Notes: a model not told the origin generated them from the sequence alone. A stretch of DNA of 64,000 bases from Acanthamoeba lenticulata (GCA_002179805.1 NAVB01000003.1:62001-126000), one strand, 5' to 3'; counted from the stretch's first letter, positions 22,967 to 36,300 are shown. Made by a program: numbers and translations.

Positions 22967-24078
22967 TCAAGTCACACCGCGCCAGTCGATGGTAATGTAA
23001 GTCACCTTCCGTGCTTCCTCCACGGCTTCCTTGTCTGCGATCTGGCCGGGCTGACGCGCGACCGAGGCGAATACGGTTGACTTCTTGACGCCCACTGCAG
23101 TCCGGCCGACGGCCACCAAGTCCAGAGGCGCCAGCGGCTCGTCCCAGCCCACCACCACGACGATGTAGGTCGCGTGGTACATCAGAGGGTCCCCTGGCGT
23201 CGTGCGTGCGTGCGGGTCAATGGAGCGCACACGCATGAGTGGGAAAAGTCATCGTCTTGTACCGGGGTAGACGAGAAAGTCACCGCCAAACTTAAGGCCT
23301 GACGAGATGTAGCAGTTGGGGCTACGCTTCCAGAGGTCCTCGAATACGGCCTCTCGTCTGCCGGCGCGCTCGTCGTCCCGTGGGAAGATCGATCGTCGCC
23401 ACTCCTCTCGGCTGATCAGACGCTCGTCGCGTTGCCACGGCCTCCCGCACACGTCGCTTGCGGTGAGCGGCACCACGAGCCGTGCCCCATGCGGAACGGG
23501 TGCTCGCAGCGCTGGTGGCGGCGAGAAAGCTCGTTCCTCGTGTGGTTGGCCTTGTGTTGTGCTACCAGAACATTCGGGCCCTGCCGGGCTCATGTTTGCG
23601 ACTGTCGTTTGTGGCTCCTCGGGAGGTCGAGGCTCGGAGGCCACTTCATCCCCTGGCAGCGGCCTCTTGCGCTTCTGTGCTTGCTGCTCCCAGTAGTGGA
23701 TTTCCTGGGCCCGATGCTCTGCACGCTCTTTCTCCCTCTGCGCTTGAGCCTCGCGCTTGCCCTGCTCGTGGGCTGCTTTGGCGTCCTCCTGCGGCTCGGC
23801 ATAGGGCAGCGAGTCGTCAAGCAGCCGAATCCAGCCGCGCTTCAGCGCCAGGCTCACCTCTTCAGGCATCAGCTGCAGAGGAAGCGTGTAAAAGAGGTTT
23901 TGTTGCTTGTGCTGCGGGAAGGAGCCCAACAAGCATCCCGCCAACCGGTGCTCCCGGCGCAGTGTTTCGGCCCCTGAGGCACGCACAAGGGATTAGATTA
24001 CAGTGCGATCAGTTGCAGCGGACAAAGAACAGCTCGCACCAGCGGCGTCCCACACCAAACACCGACCAGCGCCGACAT
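22967..24078 (-). CDS. TSEN34: tRNA-splicing endonuclease subunit Sen34
   Basis: The N-terminal part has HRLAGCLLGSFP and LPLQLMPEEVSLALKRG, matching the human TSEN34 N-domain. A charged coiled linker (about 23800-23640) and a Pro-rich stretch follow. The C-terminal endonuclease fold is well conserved: YISSGLKFGGDFLVYPG, then after an intron (donor after 23263, exon from 23193) GDPLMYHATYIVVV and VGVKKSTVF, ending VTYITIDWRGVT. The catalytic Tyr, His and Lys are all present, so the subunit should be active. It cuts the 3' splice site of intron-containing tRNAs. The first exon, from ATG 24078 (MSALVG), is short; its donor is ambiguous between two GT sites. It is head-to-head with TXNL4B, 109 nt apart. 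Confidence 0.9.
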
Positions 24079-24187
24079 GGTGGACGTCCACTTGAACTGC
24101 GTCAGCACCTTTGCCGCCGCTAGGCGATACAAGCATGAAGTAAAAGAATAAAAAAGGACAAGAAAAGCAAAGAAAAGAGCAACGACC
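24079..24187. promoter_or_regulatory. 109-bp bidirectional promoter, TSEN34 / TXNL4B
   Basis: The whole region between two start codons of opposite strand. It contains a perfect 12-bp palindrome, GTGGACGTCCAC (24080-24091), centred on ACGT and one base from the TSEN34 ATG, and an A/G-rich run toward TXNL4B. Confidence 0.6.
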
Positions 24188-24804
24188 ATGAGTTATCTCC
24201 TGCAGACACTCGCATCGAAGAAAGAGGTAGACGACGCTATTCGCAACACCGACGACCTACTTCTTGTCTTGCGTTTTGGTCGTGCGGACGACCCGACTTG
24301 CCTGCAGCTGGATGAAATCGTTCGCCCCCCCTCTTCTCTTCTTCCCTCTCTTCTGCTCCACAGAGGGAAGCTAAAGCCTTAGGCCCGCCCCACCGCCACA
24401 ACGGACCACAGTTGGCCAAAACCGAACGAGATGTGTCGAAGATGGCCGTCATCAGGCTGGTGGATGTAGACGCAGTTCCCGAGTACGTCAAGTACTTCGA
24501 CATTACACTCATCCCCGCCACCATTTTCTTCTTCAACGCCCAGCACATGAAGTGTGACTACGGGTGCGCTCTTCACGCTTAAAGCCCCCTCCCCGGTGCC
24601 ACGGGCTGACACACCCGTGTATGTCGCGACAACAGCACGGCAGATCACACCAAGTGGATTGGGGCATTCCACTCGAAGCAGGACTTTATCGACCTCGTGG
24701 AAGTGCTCTACCGCACGGCCCTCCACGGCAAGTTTATCGCCGCCCGCTGCCCCATCGACCCCAAGCACATTCCCAAGTACACTCTCATCTACAACGACAT
24801 TTAA
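24188..24804 (+). CDS. TXNL4B: Thioredoxin-like 4B / Dim2 splicing factor
   Basis: Three exons, 24188-24319, 24412-24563 and 24636-24804, give 150 residues. The start MSYLLQTLASKKEVDDAI, LVLRFGRADDPTCLQLDEI, YFDITLIPATIFFFNAQHM and the end DPKHIPKYTLIYNDI follow TXNL4B closely. It differs from the U5 snRNP paralogue TXNL4A, which has a different C-terminus. The fold is thioredoxin-like without a redox CxxC. Its known role is in pre-mRNA splicing and cell-cycle progression through binding to U5-associated proteins. It shares its promoter with TSEN34. Confidence 0.93.
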
Positions 24805-25153
24805 CCCTGTCGAGGCCAGGATCCTGCGTTAGCTGCTTCACTTCTGCACGTGAGCCGTTATCGTGAGAACTGGGAATCTCTGCCGCGAGTCCTTGTGCCT
24901 CCTGACGCCCGTCACTCGCACCGAGCCGCTTTGCCTGGCCAAGGCCATGGCGGCTGGTCCGGACACGCTGTTCGCCGGATAATTCTTCCTTTTTCTTTTT
25001 GTAAGGATCGAAAATGGAAGAAGGAAAACCGATTTGCCGGAAAGAGGGCAGGCACGAGTCCTGGCCTTTCTCTTCATTCGCTGTTACGCCGTCTTATCAC
25101 TGTTAAGACCATTGTTGGCCGTCGTACACCGACGCAAGGCCTGTGGTGGGTAA
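24805..25153. other. Intergenic region between TXNL4B and the mitochondrial carrier
   Basis: 349 nt with T-rich and purine-rich stretches. No gene or RNA is recognised; it presumably contains the TXNL4B terminator and the carrier promoter. Confidence 0.5.
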
Positions 25154-27017
25154 ATGGCCTCTTCGGGCGCGGGTGGAACAGCGGTGGCAAGCGGGAAGCC
25201 GCTGGCCGAGGCTCCCGTCACTGTCGCTTCGGCACCGCTGCCCACAAAGCCAAGTACAAACGTGGTGCGGGAGACTAACAGGAAATGGCTTCGTGGTATG
25301 CTTGGGGGCGTCTCGAACGCCTTTGCGATCGTGTGTACGTACAAACATACGCCCTTTCTTTCGTTGTCGTCAGTTGACCGAGCGGTTGTGGTCAACGGCG
25401 CAGTGGTGAGCCCGCTGGACGTGCTCAAAATACGCTTCCAGGTCCAGAACGCACTCGTCCAAGCTGGTGCACCCAAGACCTACGATGGTACTTCGGCTCG
25501 AGCTCGTTGGGTGTTGTATAGAAGAAGTTGCCTCAATTTACTCTCCTCCTTCCTGTACGCGTACAGGGCTCGTGAAGGGCGCGCGCACCATTATCGCCAA
25601 GGAAGGCTTGCGTGGCCTCTTCAAAGGGTGCGAGACAGACTTGACCTTGAAGCACCTTGGGTTCTGGTGATGTTCACACATGGTTTCTGGCCAACACAGG
25701 CTGTCCGTATCGATGTTGCGCGAGCTGACTTTCTCGTCGGCGCGGATGGGCCTGTGCGCGCCTCCCTCCCGAGACATCGCGGTGGCTTGACCTGATCGCT
25801 GACCCCACTTAATTGGCTCCGTTCTGTGTGGAATCGGAATGCGTGCGCGGGACGTCAGGTACGAGCCCATCCGCAACTACCTTGTAGGGCCGAACCAAGT
25901 GGGTGCGTCACCTTACTCGCCCGCCTCTCCAGTGAACCGCAGTGGTGGTTTTGTAACGCATATCCCACCACCAGAAATCGCGCTCCACCAGAAGATCACC
26001 GCCGGCCTCATAAGCGGCGCAATCGCGGCGGCGCTCTTCAATCCCACCGACGTGCTCAAGGTGCGCTTTCAAGCCGACACGGCTCCCACTCCGGCGCAAA
26101 GGCGCTACCAGAGCGTGCGAGGCGCCGTGAACGAGATTGTGCGCTCGGAGGGCTTCTTCGGGGGTCTCTACAAGGCACGCCACACCCCCGTCCCGCCAGT
26201 CGTAGACATATCCCATTCGCTCTGATTTGTGGGGCCTCTCTGTCTCTCTCCCTCTGATTGGCTCACGCACGCGTGCCCATGTGCAGGGCGTGGGCACCAC
26301 CATCCTGCGAGCGTCGCTCTTGACGAGTGCGCAGATGGCGTCCTACGACGAGAGCAAACACTTCCTCCTCGACCGCCTGGCCTTCCGGGACAACTTCTTC
26401 ACCCACTTTTGGTACGCACTCGCCTGCTCTGGAGGACTCTCTCTATCTCTTTTGACCGCGTCTGACCTACACACGTCCACAACAACCACAGCGCCAGGTA
26501 CCCCGGGGGGGGAGGGGGTGCCGTGGATAGCCCCCGTGTGTAATCGTGTGATCGAGTTGAGTGGGGGCCTAACCATCATGATGGCACACACCAGCATGTT
26601 TTCGGGGTTCATGACGTCGCTGGTCTCCAATCCCGTGGACGTGGTCCGCACGCGCATCATGACCGAGTATGCGCCGCCCGGCCAGCCGCGCACCTACTCC
26701 AACCCGCTCACTTCGCTCCTCCGCGTACGTCCGGCCTTACCTCCCCCGCCTCCATCCAATCTCACCCGCCTCTCGCCACACACACAGATCCTGCGGGCGG
26801 AGGGCCCGCTAGGCCTCTACAAGGGCTTCGTGCCGAGCTACCTCCGATTGGGCTCCGCCAGCGTCGTCGTACGCACACCACCTTCCTCCCTTTTTCTTCT
26901 CTTGCTCATCTACTCGGTGGGGAGGCCCACTGACAACACCGCCGTGGGGTGGTGGGCCTCCAGGTGTTCATGCTCTACGAGCAGCTCCGCCAGCTGGCCG
27001 GCATCCCCACCATGTGA
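25154..27017 (+). CDS. Mitochondrial carrier (SLC25 family)
   Basis: The three-fold carrier repeat is complete. Signatures are SPLDVLKIRFQ (about 25412), NPTDVLKVRFQ (about 26040) and NPVDVVRTRIM (about 26630), each opening an odd-numbered helix. Matching EGLRGLFKG, EGFFGGLYK and EGPLGLYKGFVPSYLRLG motifs follow. The end is FMLYEQLRQLAGIPTM. There are about eight exons; one junction restores MGLYEPIRN. The overall pattern lies nearest the uncoupling protein/dicarboxylate/oxoglutarate branch, but the substrate cannot be read from sequence. The N-terminus is Ala/Thr-rich and extends about 45 residues before the first helix. Its 3' end converges on HEATR3 across 196 nt. Confidence 0.88.
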
Positions 27018-27213
27018 TGTATAAAAGAGAGACCTCCCCCCCCCCCGAGATTGGGGCCACCAGGAGACCAGCAGGCGTGTGCCGGGCGGTGGGGGGTCGC
27101 GTTGTTGTACTTTTTTTAATTTGTTGGAATTGGCGGCACCTTGCCAAGCGAATAGGGCCCCCGACGAGGCGCGTGGGCATCGCCTCTCTCTTCTCTTCTC
27201 TCTCTCTCTCTGA
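27018..27213. terminator. Convergent 3' region, mitochondrial carrier and HEATR3
   Basis: 196 nt between two stop codons on opposite strands. It holds a C-run and CT microsatellite near 27180-27212 and a T-run near 27109. It presumably contains both poly(A) regions. Confidence 0.4.
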
Positions 27214-30132
27214 TCACTTGACGTGCTTGGCCTTGTACTGAATGAATCGGTCGAGGTTGAGTTTGGTCTCCTTCAGCCGCTCCACCAAGTCCCGGTCCAG
27301 CCTGCGCCCTTCCTGTCGGATCTGCGTGTGTCCACCACCGCGGCCCCTTCGTGAGACAAGCGCTCCGATGACGGTAGTAGTGAAGAAGATGGTGTTGGGG
27401 GGGGGGGTAGTGAAGTACCTTGTTGCGCATGAGCGGAGAGAAGGCTCGGAGCTTGGGCAGGAGGGCGAGCTGCGAGAAGATGGCGTCCTTGTCCTCCTCG
27501 GAGAACATGTCGAATAGGCTGTTCAGGCCCTCCGCCACCACGGCCCCGTGCTCCGCCCACGGGTGCTCGGCCGAGGCCTCGGCCGCGAGCGACGTGCCCA
27601 CGCTGTGCACCAGCACCGCCGCCACTTTCTGTAAAATGAAGATAAAAAGTTGTTGTGTTTTGTTGTCAGTCGCGATGAAGCAATGATGAAGAAGAGCAGG
27701 CCTCCTCCTCATAAACGAGGGTTGGGGGACGCACGGGGGCGAGGGCCACGAGCTCGGGGTGTTGGCCCATGATGCCCAGGCTGCCCAGCGCGTTGGTGCG
27801 CGCGACGTAGGAGGGGCAGCCGGCCGCCAGCTGCACCATGCCCTCCACCACGTTCTCGTGCGGCCGCAGCGGGAAGCCGTGCTGGGCGGACTTCCGGAGG
27901 AGGGTCCACAGGGAGGCGGTCACGAGCTCCAGGAGCTCCATGTTGGCTTCCGTGCCCAGCGGAGGCGGCAGCGGCTGTCCAGCCTCGGCGCACAGGCGCA
28001 CCAGCAGCTCCCACAGGCCCTCCGCCTGCTGCTTGTCTGCTCACGCAAATTAAAAAATAAATGTTTAGTGTAAAATAAATGCTAAATTTAAATATAACAA
28101 TATATAAAAATTGTTTAAAAAATAAAGAGGAAAAAGGTACCGGCGGGCAGGGGAAGGACGAGAAGCATGTTGTTGAGGCAGGAGAGGGCGCGGGCCTGCA
28201 CGTCGTGGAAGTGCGTGATGCAGCCCTGCATGAACGGGTAGGCCTGGCCCAGCTGGGTGACCTTGACCTTGTCCCACTGCGCCTTCTCGACGACCTTGGC
28301 CAGCAGCGCGGGGATGGGCAGCACGGCCAGCACCTCGGGCGCGATCGCCGCGGCCTCGTCCATGTTCACCGCTCCGCCGGCCACCTGCGCCTCGTCGACC
28401 ACCTCTTCATCGTCCTCGAGCGAGACCTCCCCCTTGTCCGCGGCCTCGGCTGTTTTCACGTGGTCATCATCGGTGAGGACCTCGAAGATGAGGAGAGCGA
28501 GGCATCGCCCCACACGCAGACTCAACACACACATGAACATAGGCAGACAAACCTTCGATGGAGGAGCAGATGTTGGTGAGGATCTCGAAGGCGGACTGCT
28601 GGGCGCCCATGTTCGTGCGCCACTTCTCGAGCGCCTCCTCGGCCTTGGTCACGGTCGCCTCTGTGCGGAGAAGTCGCGTGAGCCGGCAGGCGGCCTCGAG
28701 TTGGCCAGGAGAGAACGCGCGGCCACACGTACCCTGGATCTTGTCCTGCTGCTGGGACTGCTGCAGGAACTGGCTCAGCTCGATGAGGCCCGTCAGGCCG
28801 TCGAACTTCCAGCACAGCTCGAGGACGGACATGAGGGTCCGGAGCACCTCCGGGTGCTTCCCGCCGCCCATGTTGACCACGCTCCCTGGGGAGTCGTTAG
28901 TCAAGTGTGGTGGCATTTCCACATTTAATTTGTGTTTATTTATTGCACGTCAGCGGACGGCCGCGCAATGCTGGTGCCCGAGCCTCGAGGCAAGGAGGCG
29001 GGAGGTACCGGCGAGGAGAGACGCGAAGCGGACGTCGGGGTCGGGCGCGGCGAGGTGGGTCAGGAGGAGCTTGACAAGCGACGTCCGGTCATCAGCGCTC
29101 AGCCACCGGTTGAGCAGCTGGTTGTTCTCGCACTCGGTCAGCACCTGCAGCAGTCCCGCTGCTCATCATGCGCAACCAACATGTTTGAAAGGCACGAGAT
29201 TAATCGATAAATATAAATAAATATTAAATCGGTTTTAAAATGCATAAAAAATATGATCAGTGCCAAGGGCGAACCAGAGGCGATGAGGATAGCCGGCGGC
29301 ACGGCCTGTGGGTTCTGCAGGAAGGAGATGATGAGCGAGAGGGAGCCCGCCTGCAGGATCATCGTGGTGGCCTCCTCGCTGTTCTCGCTGTGATGTAGCA
29401 CGCCCACCACAAAACCCGTTCGTTAGGACAAGCCTACCAAAACGCCAGTCCAAAGGAACGGACGCACCTGATGTTGGAGAGGAGGGAGATGGTCTGGGCC
29501 AGGAGCGAGAACAGCTGCTGCACTTCCTCGTCCTCCGACCGGGAGCTGGCCTCGTTGGCCAACCGCAGGTTCTAAAGTGGTGGTTCATGGTTGAGGAGAA
29601 CGGATCTTAACACAATGATCGCACAGCCGCGGAGGAAATGGCGGCGCGCACCTGCTGGAGGACGGAGAGGAGCACGCCCGTGGCGTGGCTGTGGAGGCGA
29701 GAGAACGCCGCGACGGGCGCCACGGTCGAGAGGTTGTTGAGCGCGCCAGTGGCGGCGGTCCGCACGGCGAGGCTGGGGTCGGTGAGGCAGCTCACGAGCG
29801 CCTTGAGCGAGCCCTCCTCGAGGCTGAGCTGCACAGCTTCGTCCTCTTCCAGCACAAGATTGGCGATGCCGTTGCAAGCCGCTTCGCGATCGCCGTCAAC
29901 TGTGCTCTTGAGCTGTGTGTACAAATTTGTTAAAATTGCAAAAAATATACATTGTAATTGATTCACAAACAAAGGGCACCTTTTGGAAGATGGGCACGTT
30001 GGGTTGCACATCCGCTCCGATTTCCAATGAATCACCTTCAGCCCCATCTTCAATCATCACAGCTTCGGCTACGGACGGAAGGCCGGTAGGCCGCATCCGG
30101 TTCCGTTTGGGCTCTCGCCTTTCCTTCGGCAT
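27214..30132 (-). CDS. HEATR3: HEAT/armadillo-repeat 5S-RNP import chaperone, HEATR3/Syo1 type
   Basis: About ten exons. The start MPKERREPKRNRMRPTGLP is basic, as in Syo1/HEATR3, and leads to an ARM repeat (AVRTAATGALNNLST). HEAT/ARM helices continue, interrupted by an acidic loop (LEDDEEVVDEAQV). The C-terminal part carries GLNSLFDMFSEEDKD, then KLRAFSPLM and IRQEGRRLDRDLVERL, ending DRFIQYKAKHVK. That order and the terminal R/K-E-G-R motif match HEATR3. Known function: it escorts RPL5 with RPL11 into the nucleus for 5S RNP assembly. The promoter is shared with NUP160 on the opposite strand. Confidence 0.82.
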
Positions 30133-30317
30133 CGCTCTCTTCTGCTCTTGGCACGACGGACAAAAGGCGCGGCTGTTGGATGGAACAACAAGAGAAACGC
30201 GAGATTTTTTTTCGAATCTAGCCGCTGCCTCAGATTGGCGCCATTTTCCCGCGTTTTCTCGCCTCCGTTCTTTTCTCTCAGCTTGAGGCAAGCGAAGCGC
30301 TTCAATCTCGTCGCGCG
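30133..30317. promoter_or_regulatory. 185-bp bidirectional promoter, HEATR3 / NUP160
   Basis: The region between the two opposing start codons. It is T/C- and A-rich with no supported ORF. I see no recognised motif beyond T-rich stretches. Confidence 0.55.
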
Positions 30318-33300
30318 ATGTTGTACTGGAAAGAGGTAGAATCGCCTTTTAAGAGATTTGATGGTTGTTCGGGTGCACTCAGAAATACTTAATTTGCTCC
30401 CATTTTTTGATAGGTCCCACTGCAATTGGCAGAGGGGGCTGTGGTCTGGCGCGACATCGCGCTGCCTGCCGACCTCTCCAAGGATGCACTCACTGCCGGC
30501 ACCGCCTCTACTTCTCTTCCTGAGAGAGTCGGTGGCGGTTACGGGTTCCAAGCCCAGCATGGCGCTACCGGCCGCAATCGATTCATCGTTTGGTACTCCT
30601 CCTTGTCCCTCCCACTCAACCCTGCCTACGAATTCACCCAATTGCGTGCAATCCACCAGGCGCGCAACTGGAAACGTGCTCGAGCTACTTGAGATCTCGC
30701 TTGATTGCGAGCTCATAAACAACGCGCTACGCATCCAACTTCCGCGCGCTGTTGTGGGTGACGTTGTCTTTCTCGAAAAGACTGCCGAAGAGGGCCTGAG
30801 TGAGCTGCATGTGATAGTCGTCACCACGCGCACCTTCCATCGCTTTGTCTTCCCTCACCCGCTCGCCACACATGATGCCGCCGCCACGACGGCGCGGCCC
30901 AGCCCGGCGCTCCTGTCCGTTCTGGCCAAGGTCACCGCCGTGGAGCTCGTGCAGGGCACCACCTCTCTGGTCGCGTTCCATTCCATCCTTCTCCTTCGCC
31001 CCGCCAGCGCGCATGCCGTGTGCCGACCAGGCAGCTGACATGGCGGCAACACGGCGCGCGTTGGCCACCACCACCAAACAGGACAACGTCGTCCGGAATG
31101 GCGCGCTGCCGCGGGCCGTCGCGCCGGTGGACGAGGAGCGGGTGGCCATTGGGTTCAGCAACGGCAACATCGCAGTGGTGGAGCCCTACGACGTGCGCCC
31201 GGTTCCGGGCAGCCCTGCCTTTGGCACGACGGTCTTTGAGCTCAAGGAGGAGCGCCTCATGCAGAAGCTCTGGAGCGGCCTCCTCCCGACCCTCGGCACC
31301 AAGTGCGCTCGCTTCTTGTCACCATCATGTTGATGAGCGAGTAATTAACTGATTGACCGTTGTTTGGCGTCAGACCTGCCCCGGAAGAGGTGGTCAGCCT
31401 GGCTACGCACTGCGTGACGCCCGCGCGGCCCTTCATTTTCGCGCTCTGTGCCGACAACAAGATACGAGGTTCGGGCTACGACCTTTTGCTTTATTTATTT
31501 ATTTATTTATATTCTTTTGCTGCGCGTCGGCGCCGGAGACTGACGTGGTCCGCGGACCCGGCTCGTTCAGTGTGGGACGTGCAGAGCAGGGCCCTCCTCA
31601 ACACCAAGGAGATCGACGCCGACAAGTGGAGCCAGGAGGGCGACGATGCCAGTACGTGTGATCAACCCCAAAAGACTGTCCCAAGAGAAAATAGAGAGAA
31701 CGAGAGAGAGAGAGAGGGGAGTGAGATCTCATCTTACCTCCTTCTCAACCAATCGTGGCCTCTGTAGTTCAGCGGAAGGGCCCGCTCCGGGTGTACTCCT
31801 ACGACGAGGACCCCATGCGCTGCAAGCTGGGCATCTACTTTGAGCTCCGCGAAGAGTCGCAGGTGCGTGCCCTCGCTGGGCGTTTAAATGAGGAACCTCG
31901 CCTGACGGGTTGTGTTGCTTGTTACTTTGTGTGTTGTTGTTGGGCGGGCGCACCTGCAGCTCCAACTGTACACGGTCTCGTTTATCGAGGAGGAGAACGG
32001 CTACATCTTCCTCAAGGGCCTCGAATTCGACAGCTTCCACTACTCCAAGCTGGTGCGTCCCTTCGTCTTGGGGCTCGTGCCCGCCATCCTCCACGCAGCT
32101 CTGGCTCTCCCGCTGACGCTGCCAGCGCCTGCGTGGTCGTCGTTAATCGTCGACACAGAGAAATCTGGTCGACTTTAGGTTCTCGTTCGCGTGCCTGTGG
32201 GCTCTGTGGGCCGACCCCAGCGAAGGCCTCGCCCTCAAATACGTCACCTTTGAAACGTACGCCACCCACCTTTGGGCCTGCTTCCTTCTGCGAGAGAGCT
32301 GATGTGCGTTGGGGACTCAGGTCGGCTCAAACGGAGCCGTTCATGGTGGAGGACAACTGCTGGACGTCGGTCCTCCTCCACGCGCCCGACGACCGCAGGG
32401 AGTACCCGTCCCTGACCGAGGCACACAACGATGTGCAAGCGGCCTTCCTCGAGGACCTCTTCAAGCCCGGCCGCTACAGTCTCACGGCCATCCACAAGGC
32501 CTACCAGCAGCTGCGCGACGCCACCACCGCCACTGCTGGCACGGGCAAGCCCGCCGCCGCCACCACACGCGCATCGCTCTCGGTCGCGCGTCTCCACCGC
32601 GACATCCCGGCTCTGATCCACGACCTCGTTCGCTCTCCGTCCCTTTTTGCTTTTTAAAACACAAAACAAAACACAAACCAAAAACAAAAAACAAAATTCT
32701 CACCATCGGAAAACTCGACAGGTGATGAACGCCTACCAGGCTCGTCACGAAGAGGAAGAGGAGGACATCGAGGAGTTTATGCACCTCCAGAAGTCCTTCT
32801 GGGAGAGCTTCATGGTCAAGGTCCGGAGCGCCTTTGCCGACGAGGAGACTCCGGTTGCCATCTTCAAAGATCCCCACAGCGGCTTCATGGTCATCATCAA
32901 GAGGGTGAGTCCCCCTTCGCTCCTCAAATGGGAGCTTTTCCTGCTGCGCATCGCATGTCGACTCACGCATTCCTTTTCCTCCCCGGTAGGCGAGCCTCAC
33001 ATTCGCGCGGCCCTGCGAGCCACTTGAGGCCCTGCATGCGGTCAGCCTGCCCAGGCCGACGTCCGACACCGCCATAGTCAAGCCCTTCAAGCAGAAGCTG
33101 GCCGTCGCCGCCGTCCCGTCCGGTACGGGACTGCCAGGATCAGCGCCGCCTGGGTGGTTGTGGGCGGCATTGAACGCAACATTCTGATGCGTTGTGGGTC
33201 GATCTGGGCGTGCGCGGACGTGCGGACAACAGCATCGCGCCTGCTGCTGCCCGGCACGAGTGTGTACAGCGATGCCACGTACCAGATGGTGCCGGAGCTC

Positions 33301-36300
33301 CTCACCGCCACCAACCTGGTCTCCCAAGAGGTCCGGCCTGCCGTTCATCAACACTTGCGCTAGCGATTGTGCTGAATGTTAATGATGATCAACGATGGTC
33401 ATGTCTCATGACTGCAGCTGGGCGAGGACGTTCTCGCCGCGTTCGAGGAGGAGCTCTATTTCTCGCGGGACCCCTTCACGGCAGCGTCGCGGCACATCGA
33501 CGCCTTTCTCTCGGCCACGCAGTCAACCATGAGCGAACACAAGAAGCGCCCGGCCCCGTACGACTTTATCCGCCGGCTGCTGCGGAGCGTCTACGCCACC
33601 AAGAAGCTCCTCCCCTCCGTCCGCAACCTCCTCGACCTCCTCGACCCGCACCGCCTCCCCGCCACCAGTTACGCTCCTCTCCCCCTTTTTTCCCGGATTT
33701 TCCAATTTTTTTTATGATTACTATTTCGTGATTCTATTTCCTTCGGAAGAGAATCCTCACGCGTGGCCGACAGGTGCCGAGGGCCGTGAGGACGCGATGT
33801 GGGCGCAGAAGGAGAGTTGGTGCGCGGGCCTGTTTGGCGGCGAGTTCATGGAGGGCTTCGTGTCGATGTCGCTGCAGCACATCACGCGCTCCCGCTACCA
33901 GATCTCGCGGGACCTCTTCTTCCTCCTCTCCTTTGTCATGCGCCTCGAGAACACCGTACCTCCCCCTCCCTACGCACATTCCACACATATTTCTACTTTT
34001 GAGGGCTCATATGAGCCACGCCACGCCAGATGGAGCTTCCGCCAAAGGCCTTCTACGAGATCGAGAGCGAGCTGCTCCCGCGCGTGTCGAGCCTCGTCAA
34101 GTGCTACCACCTCCTCCACTGGACCACCCTCCAGTACTGCCCGACCTTTGAGACGTGCGCACGCCTCCTCCTCTCCCTCCTCAAAAGACCCTCGAGGAGG
34201 CGCCTGATGATGACACGTGGGGCGATGGTGGTGGTGGTGGGCGCAAATGGCGCAGCCCGAAGACGACGTCGGACGAGCTGAGCAGCTTCTCGCTGCTCGA
34301 CATCACCGGCCAGCAGCAGCAACAGCACGAGAGGCACCGGCGATCGACCGAGAGCCGCACGCTGATGGAGCTGTTCGTGCAGGAGCACAGCACCATCCTC
34401 CAGCAGCTGTTCGCCTCGTCGGCCAGCGTCGGGGCCTACCTCCGCTCGCTGGAGCGCGAGGGCGGGCGCAACATCGACACCACGTCCTCCTTCAACCTCT
34501 ACGCCGAGCCGCTCGAGCTCTGGACCGCGCTGGCCACTCCGTTTGTGCAGACCGTGCTGGGCTACGTCACCATGGGCTACCACTTCTCCGTCTTCCTCAA
34601 GAACCACTCCTTCTACACCCTCCTCCACGTACGTCCCCTCCTCATCAAGATCAACTTCCACCCACCGCCATCATTTCTTCTTCTTGTTGTTCTTGTTGAT
34701 GATGACGGCCATGGCTCATCACCATCATCCGCGTGTGGGGGCGTTGCGATTGGGGCCGGGGGAGGACAGGAGGACCTGCGGCTGTCGGGCAAGACCAGCG
34801 GGGTGGCGCAGTACCTGCTCGGCCTGTCGTACCTGGACCTGGCCCAGTACGACCGGGCCACCGAGTGCTTCCTCCACGCCCTCACCACCCTCTCCTCCGA
34901 TGGTGCCTTCTCCTCGTCCGCGCCTTGCCTCTTCGGTGGTGGGGCTGACGATTGACGAGTGCGCGCGTGTGTACACGCAGAGGAGTGCCGATACTTCAAG
35001 GACATGCTGCAGGAGACGACCCACCTGGGGCGCGGGGCCATGGAGACGGACATGCACGTGGAGGCGCCCGAGCAGAGCCTCGACGTGCCCTTCCTCATGC
35101 ACGTGATCGAGCTCTTTGAGAGCGTCAAGCAGCCGGGCTTCGCCATCCGCTTCGCGTTTGCCGCCCTCCAGGAGACGCCGCGGGACGACAACGCCTCGCA
35201 GGCCTTCCTCTGGTCGGTCGTGTTCAAGGCCAGCCTCGCCCTCCACGACTACGAGCAGGCCTACCTCGCCCTCCTCTCCAACCCCCACCCGGACCCGTCC
35301 CTGTACCCCTCCCCCCTCTTCCTTCCCCCGCTTGTGGTGGCATGACGTGGCGGGACTGACGGGACGGGGGCTCCCAGGCTGCGCAAGTACGTGGTGGTGC
35401 TCTGTACGCAGAACCAAGTGGGCCTCCTCTGCCAGCTGCCCTTTGCTGGACTCCAGGCCGAGGTCGTGCAGGTCCGTCTTCCCCCAGTTCCTTCCAGCTG
35501 GCCTTGCGCGCGCGTCTCCTCGCTAAAAGACATCTGACCTGATACCCCTCTCCCCCCCCCACAACCAGGTGCTGACGCAGAAGGCGCGGGCCGAGGACGT
35601 GCAACGCATCGTCGAGGGGCAAAGCCCCAACTACTACGAGATCCTCTACGCCTACCACGTCTTCCGATCCGACTACCGAAGCGGTAATCCATCCATATCT
35701 CTCTTTATCTAGATCCCATCTCCTCCTCCTTCCCCCAAACTCATACGCGGGGGCCCACACGTGGCAGCGGCGTTGTTCATGCACGAGTACGCGGTGCGGC
35801 TGGCCAACGAGGCCCACGGTCACAGCGAGCGGCACCTCCAGCTCGTGGCCAACGCGTACCTGACGTGCCTCAACGCGTTCCGCCTGGTGGACCCCAAGTT
35901 CGCGTGGATCCACAAGGCCGAGACCCCCATCGACGAGCGTCCCGTACCAGATCCCCCCTCCCCTCTCTCTCTCTCTCCTTTCCCCCATCCACTCCCAATC
36001 TCCTAACACGATTCACGGGGGGGGGATCGGGGTGCTCGCACTGACGCCATTCAACGCCATTCTTTCAACGGCTTCATATGTCGACAGAAGCAGCTGCCCA
36101 AGCGTAAGCGGATCAGCGGCGCCGACCAGATGGTGCTCGGTACCGCCTCCCCCTTTACACATACAAGCATACTTGGAGCGTCACCATGATGATGATGGTG
36201 AGGATGATGAAGATGATGGAGCCTGACACGCGAAACGCGATCGTATATAAAAATCCAGACATGTCGCCGCTGGTGGGCGGGCCGAGCGTGTCCATCACGC

